Origin: Protoeuglena noctilucae
Taxonomy: Eukaryota > Chlorophyta > Pedinophyceae > Marsupiomonadales > Marsupiomonadaceae
NCBI GenBank assembly: GCA_958009085.1
Contig: OY253670.1
Span: forward strand, 868,001 to 932,000
Direction: 5' to 3'
DNA length: 64,000 nucleotides
Shown one piece after another: positions 59,892 through 64,000 of this stretch (the stretch's first letter is position 1; every line of letters starts with the position of its first letter). The notes beneath the pieces are model-generated. The model made no database searches. It worked only from the letters and a program-made list of their open reading frames with translations, and was not told the DNA's origin. The translations under genes and the position numbers were made by a program.

Positions 59892-61101
59892 CTAGGGAGT
59901 GGACAGCACAGCGAGCGCCTGCGCGTGCGCCGCGGCGTCTCCGGCTGCGAGGACCTCCCCTGTGCACGCCGCCTCCATGCCTGGCTTCCACCGAAGCGGC
60001 CGCCCCTGCCAGTCGGTGACCGCGCCTCCCGCACCCTGCGGCACGACACGCACGGCATGCCTCGCGCCCCGCACGCCGCGCCTGGCGCGAGAGTGCCCTT
60101 CTAGCTTTTGCGCTCCTCGCCTCGATGATGGGCACGAGGGCCATGTAGTCGTAAGGCTGCAGGTCCGCCTCGCAGACCAGGTCCAGGAGACCCATGGACA
60201 GCAGACCGTAGGCGTAGCAGTCGCACCCGAACATCGGAATCCGCACGGAACTCTGTCCGGGAGACGCGGGCGGACACGGGTGGGGGACCAACAGGCACGC
60301 GCAGGGCGCCGCGCACGTCATGTCGTCCGAGCGCCACTCACCGCCAAGGCCTCGTATCGCTCCTTCTGCTCCCCGCGGAACATGGCTGGGGTGGTGGACT
60401 GCATGTAAGCCAGGGAGAGCTCAGGGCAGGGCCGCGTGCGCACGGGGCGCCCGTTGTGCGTGCTGGGGCGTCCTGCTGCCCCGACCCAGCGCTCCTGCGA
60501 GATGCTCTGGTCGATGATGCCCAGCACGGGCATGCCGTCCACCGTCAGGGATATGAGCGTCCCGAAGAGCGGCTTGCCGATGATAAAGGACTTGGTCCCA
60601 TCAATGGGGTCGAGCACCCACACGTACCGCGCCCCGGCCCCGCGCCCCGCTTCCAGCCCCCGCTCCTCACTGTGGCAGGGCAGGACGGCCAGCGTCAGGG
60701 AGGCACGGGGTCACGACGCGACTGCCCCGGCCAGCCCCCCAGCGACCTGCAAGACCAGCCTCTCACCCGAACACGCCGTGGTCGGGAAACTGCTGCCTCA
60801 GGACCCTCCGCATGGCCTCCTCGGCCTCGCGGTCCGCCACAGTCACCGGCGAGTCGTCCTTCTTGTGGTCCACGGCCACGGGGGTGCGGAAGTAGCGCCG
60901 CGTGACCTCCGCGGCCGCGTCGGCCATCGCATGCGCCGCTGCCAGCAAGTCGTCGGTCACAGCATCGCCCATCGGAGCTGCCCGAACCGACAATTGTCGC
61001 AGCAGGTGTCGCTGTGCGCCGGCCTGCCGCGCAGTCCCCAGCGGGGCAATCCAGTTGGCTGCCCGGGACGCAGCGAGCCTCGCCGCGGGGACCAGCGGCA
61101 T
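59892..61101 (-). CDS. HISN7: Plant-type histidinol-phosphatase (IMPL2/HISN7)
   Basis: This is an inositol-monophosphatase-fold enzyme of the HISN7 branch, which dephosphorylates histidinol phosphate in plastid His synthesis. Key segments: DDSPVTVADREAEEAMRRVL; YVWVLDPIDGTKSFIIGKPL with the metal-binding DPIDGT motif; GIIDQSISQERWVGAAG; PMFGCDCYAYGLLSMGLLDL; and GAGGAVTDWQGRPLRW. All match the plant enzyme closely. The leader from Met 61101 (MPLVPAARLAASRAANWIAP) is Ala/Arg-rich like a plastid transit peptide; an inner Met precedes GDAVTDDLL. The intron at 60036-60120 has a GC donor. The gene is divergent from sphingosine-1-phosphate lyase. Confidence 0.92.
60036..60120 (-). other. GC-AG intron in HISN7
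   Basis: The minus-strand donor is ATCGAG|GCGAGG and the acceptor CGTGCCGCAG. The phase-0 join gives MALVPIIEGAGGAVTDWQG, an uninterrupted conserved segment of HISN7. The only nearby GT would delete the conserved VPIIE. Confidence 0.88.
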
Positions 61102-61408
61102 GGTCCCCAGCGCGGACGCGGCCTACGCGCCTTCCTACGGCGCAGGGGGAATCCGAGAACCGGGCGGCCGGAGCGATTGCTGAAATTCGCTGCTCGCCAG
61201 CGCAAGTGTGTTTCACGTGCCAGTTCCGTGCGTTCGAGGTCGCGGACGACATCATGGCGCTCTCCATAGTTGCGACGTGACTGACTCCTGCGTGGGATGC
61301 GGTGGACAGTTGTGGCACTCCTTGCGCGCGCGGATCCGCGGCAAACTTGCGTGAACTTTGGCGGCCACTTGTTCAGCGCGGATCTCGGGTCTAGGCTCGA
61401 ACGGTGAC
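61102..61408. promoter_or_regulatory. Divergent region between HISN7 and SPL genes
   Basis: This 307-nt stretch between the start codons must hold both promoters. No named element is convincing. Confidence 0.4.
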
Positions 61409-63571
61409 ATGGGATTGAGCCAGGGTCTCCACCTCATTGCGGAGGAGCTGGCAAAGGACCTGCAGTGGGCGCTGGGCCCGCTCCAGACCGTGCAGGCAGC
61501 GGCTGCGAAACACGTGGTGAATCCGGCCAGCCAGTTGATACAGAAGCAGTATAATGGGACGGCGGTGCAGGGTGCTGTGGATGGTGAGGATTGCGCATGG
61601 GCTTCGGGCGAACGGGCTGCTTATGCGAAGGCGAGCGAGCACGCGTTGCCGCTCTCATGCCACGCAGGCTTCGTGGCTCGGATCGGTGCGGCCGCGGGGG
61701 CACTAGAGCCGTACGCGAACGCAGCGTGGCGCGCGGCGGAGCCGGCATGGCGCCCCGCGCAGTCATACGCATGGCGGTGGCAGGGCGTGTTGGACTCGGC
61801 GCTGGCGGACGTACCACCGCACGCCGTGGTGCTGGTCGGGGCCGCCGCGGGCGTGATGCTGGCCGCCGCTGCCTCGTGGACGTGGTCGGTTCTGAGCCGG
61901 CGCCGCGAGCGCACCGCCCTCCAGACGTTCTTCGACACGGTCAAGGCTGTGCCCGGGGTGTCGCACCTGGTGGCGCGGGAGCGTGGGCGACTCGTCAACA
62001 AGATCCGTGCGGGCGTCGCACGAGGGGACGCAAACGTCATCGAGGCGCTCCCTGCGGAGGTGAGCACGAAGGGGCGAGCGGCTGTGACGCCCTCTATTGT
62101 GGCTGCGACCTCACTGCCGCCGTCCTCTCCTTGCAGGGCATGGACAAGGAGTCGGTGCTGGCACGACTGGGAGCCCGCGAGCGAGCGGATGTTCGCGTGC
62201 CGTCCCACACCAGCACGGTCAGTGGGGCCGTGTACCCGGCTGGGGATGAGTGCCTGGACCTCATGATGCGCGCCTACGAGGCCATGGCTCTGACCAACCC
62301 GCTGCACCCGGACGTGTTCCCGTCGGCGCGGCAGATGGAGGCCGAGGTCGTGGCTATGACGGCCTCCTTCCTCGGGGGCGGTCGCGCCGGGCCCTGCCGC
62401 ACCGTCTGTGGTGCCATGACGAGCGGCGGCACGGAGTCCATCCTCAGCGCCGTCAAGGCCTCCCGCGACTTCATGTTCTCTCGACGACCTGCCACCCGTG
62501 ACGCCCCAGAGATGGTCCTGGCTGACTCGGCGCACCCAGCGTACCTGAAAGCAGCCAGCTACTTTAAGATCCGCGGTGAGCCTTTGCCCGGGTTGGGAAG
62601 CGCAACTCGGCGCATCAATGCGCGTCGGTGTGTGTTGGTGCCCGACGTCCACACCGTCGTGCTCGTGTGCAGTGGTGACAGTGCGCGTGGACCCAAAGAC
62701 CTTCCGCCTGCGCGCGTCTGACGTGGCCCGGGCCATCACACGCCGGACGGTGCTGGTGGTCGCGTCGGCGCCTGGCTTCCCCCACGGCCTCGTCGACGAC
62801 TTGGAGGGCATCGCGGCCGTGACGCACCGCCGTGGGGTTTGCCTCCACGTGGATGCATGCCTGGGGGGCTTCTTCCTGCCCTTTGCACGGCGCGCGGGGC
62901 GCGCCCCCAACCTGCGCCCCTTCGACTTCTCGCTCCGTGGCGTGACGAGCATGTCCGTCGACACGCACAAGTTCGGGATGGCACACAAGGGCACCTCCGT
63001 GGTCCTGTATCGCTCCCCCGAGATCCGCCGGCACCAGTTCACAGCCATCACCGACTGGTCCGGCGGGCTGTACATCTCGCCCGGCATGGCGGGGTCGCGC
63101 TCCGGCGCCCTCATCGCCACCGCCTGGGCCGCCATGCTCTACCACGGCTCCCGGGGCTACGAGGCGATCGCCAGCCAGCTCCTGGACGCCCGCGACGTCC
63201 TCGTCGCCGGCATCCGCGCCGTCCCGGGGGCCGAGGTCATCGGTGAGCCCGAGATGTCGGTGGTCGCCTTCCGGAGCGTGGATCGCGCTGTTGACATCTA
63301 CCGTGTCCACGAGATCCTCACCCGCAAGGGCTGGCACCTCAACGCCCTTCAGCGACCCCCCGCACTGCACATGTGCCTCACGGCGCGGTCCGCTGGCTCG
63401 GCCGCGGCGCTGGCGCATGACGTGAGCGAAGCATTCGCCACAGTCCGCGCCCAGCCAGGGGCGGGGTCGGGGGGCATGGCGCCCGTCTACGGCATGGCGG
63501 GGACGTTGCCGGACCGCGGCGCCGTCGCCGACGTGCTGGTGGCCTACCAGGAAGTCGTTTTGGAGGTTTGA
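61409..63571 (+). CDS. SPL: Sphingosine-1-phosphate lyase
   Basis: This PLP enzyme of the group II decarboxylase fold cleaves phosphorylated long-chain bases to a fatty aldehyde and phosphoethanolamine. The N-terminal part has a membrane helix (HAVVLVGAAAGVMLAAAASW), placing it in the ER with the catalytic domain in the cytosol. The catalytic part includes HPDVFPSARQMEAEVVAMTA, GAMTSGGTESILSAVKASRD, ADSAHPAYLKAASYF and CLHVDACLGGFFLPF. The PLP-lysine motif is SVDTHKFGMAHKGTSVV, and YISPGMAGSRSGALIATAWA follows. Length and domain order are as in animal, fungal and plant enzymes. Several GT-AG introns are inferred, including one between IRAGVARGDANVIEALPAE and GMDKESVLARLG. The stop is at 63569-63571. 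Confidence 0.93.
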
Positions 63572-63798
63572 GCTGCGGGCCATCAGCAGGCTGGCCGCTG
63601 CCAGTTGAAGCATGCTGGAAGAGATGGGCAACGAAAAGCGACTTCTGCCGCTAGAGATCGTTCTTGTGTGCGCATAGGGCTTGAGCATTCCCCGATTGCT
63701 GCCCAGCGACCACCGCGCAGGGTTGGTTGTGGAGCCCCCCTCACCTCTATGGGCGCCAGGCTGCGATAGTTGGAGCGCGGCGGCGCCCGTGAGCGTCC

Positions 63799-64000
63799 AT
63801 GGAGGTCATCGACTCTCTCGCAGCCGCAACGCTCCTCTCGGGGGTGAGATGGCGACGGACAGGCCCTGTGCGACATCTGCGACACGACCCGCGACCGCGT
63901 TGGCCCTGAGCACTGCTGTACCTCCTGGATTGCAGGACGAATCGAACGTAGCGATTTTCGATGCAAAGGCGATCAGCGAGCTGTCGCCGGAGCGCCAGGG
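63799..64000 (+). CDS. 5' end of an unidentified gene
   Basis: Met 63799 opens MEVIDSLAAATLLSG, followed by a GTGAGA donor. An acceptor GGATTGCAG near 63934 resumes in phase with DESNVAIFDAKAISELSPER to the window edge. The phase match and the coding-like acidic/helical sequence support a real gene start, but too little is present to name it. Confidence 0.5.

Noticed and set aside
61621-63135. 504-codon open frame on the minus strand
   Set aside because: It is the antisense shadow of sphingosine-1-phosphate lyase.

Overview
This window looks like nuclear DNA of a GC-rich green alga (Chlorophyta, possibly Trebouxiophyceae-like; the species cannot be fixed from the sequence). Evidence: almost every gene is cut by many short introns of about 70-170 nt. 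Several products belong to the green plastid lineage: ClpR4, nuclear-encoded plastid ribosomal protein L33 with a transit peptide, plant-type histidinol-phosphatase, phytepsin with a saposin-like insert, PPDK, and a malonyl-CoA:ACP transacylase. I saw no transposon, retroelement, tRNA, rRNA or CRISPR array.

Layout. 1-11.7 kb: the 3' end of a membrane-protein gene, a DUF155/RMND1-family protein, a secreted CotH-like kinase (minus strand), an OTU deubiquitinase with a SEC-C motif, and a degenerate chaperonin-like protein. 11.9-24.3 kb: two ABCG half-transporter genes in inverted orientation flank ClpR4 (minus), plastid L33 and phytepsin. 24.7-30 kb: ESCRT-III protein CHMP5/VPS60 and PPDK (minus). 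30-36.4 kb: one very long gene joining a TPM domain, membrane helices, a split RING finger and an Ala-rich coiled coil. 36.6-42.4 kb: ClpP (minus), a BAP31-like gene with an in-frame TAG, and an ankyrin-repeat/MCAT fusion (minus). 43-55 kb: a complete TOR kinase gene. 55-63.6 kb: IMPACT (GCN2 regulator), LCMT1 (PP2A methyltransferase, minus), eIF3j, histidinol-phosphatase (minus) and sphingosine-1-phosphate lyase. The start of another gene reaches the right edge.

Common themes are plastid proteostasis and metabolism (ClpR4, ClpP, L33, MCAT, PPDK) and nutrient/translation control (TOR, IMPACT, LCMT1, eIF3j, HISN7). The most unusual signals are: repeated GC-AG introns with the donor AG|GCGAG in at least six unrelated genes; a 95-nt intron identical between the two inverted ABCG genes whose other introns have diverged; a long His/Pro-repeat insert inside the saposin domain of the aspartic protease; an ankyrin-MCAT fusion; and the TPM-RING-coiled-coil giant. 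Exon joins were inferred by eye from splice-site phase and family conservation; no transcript data were available.
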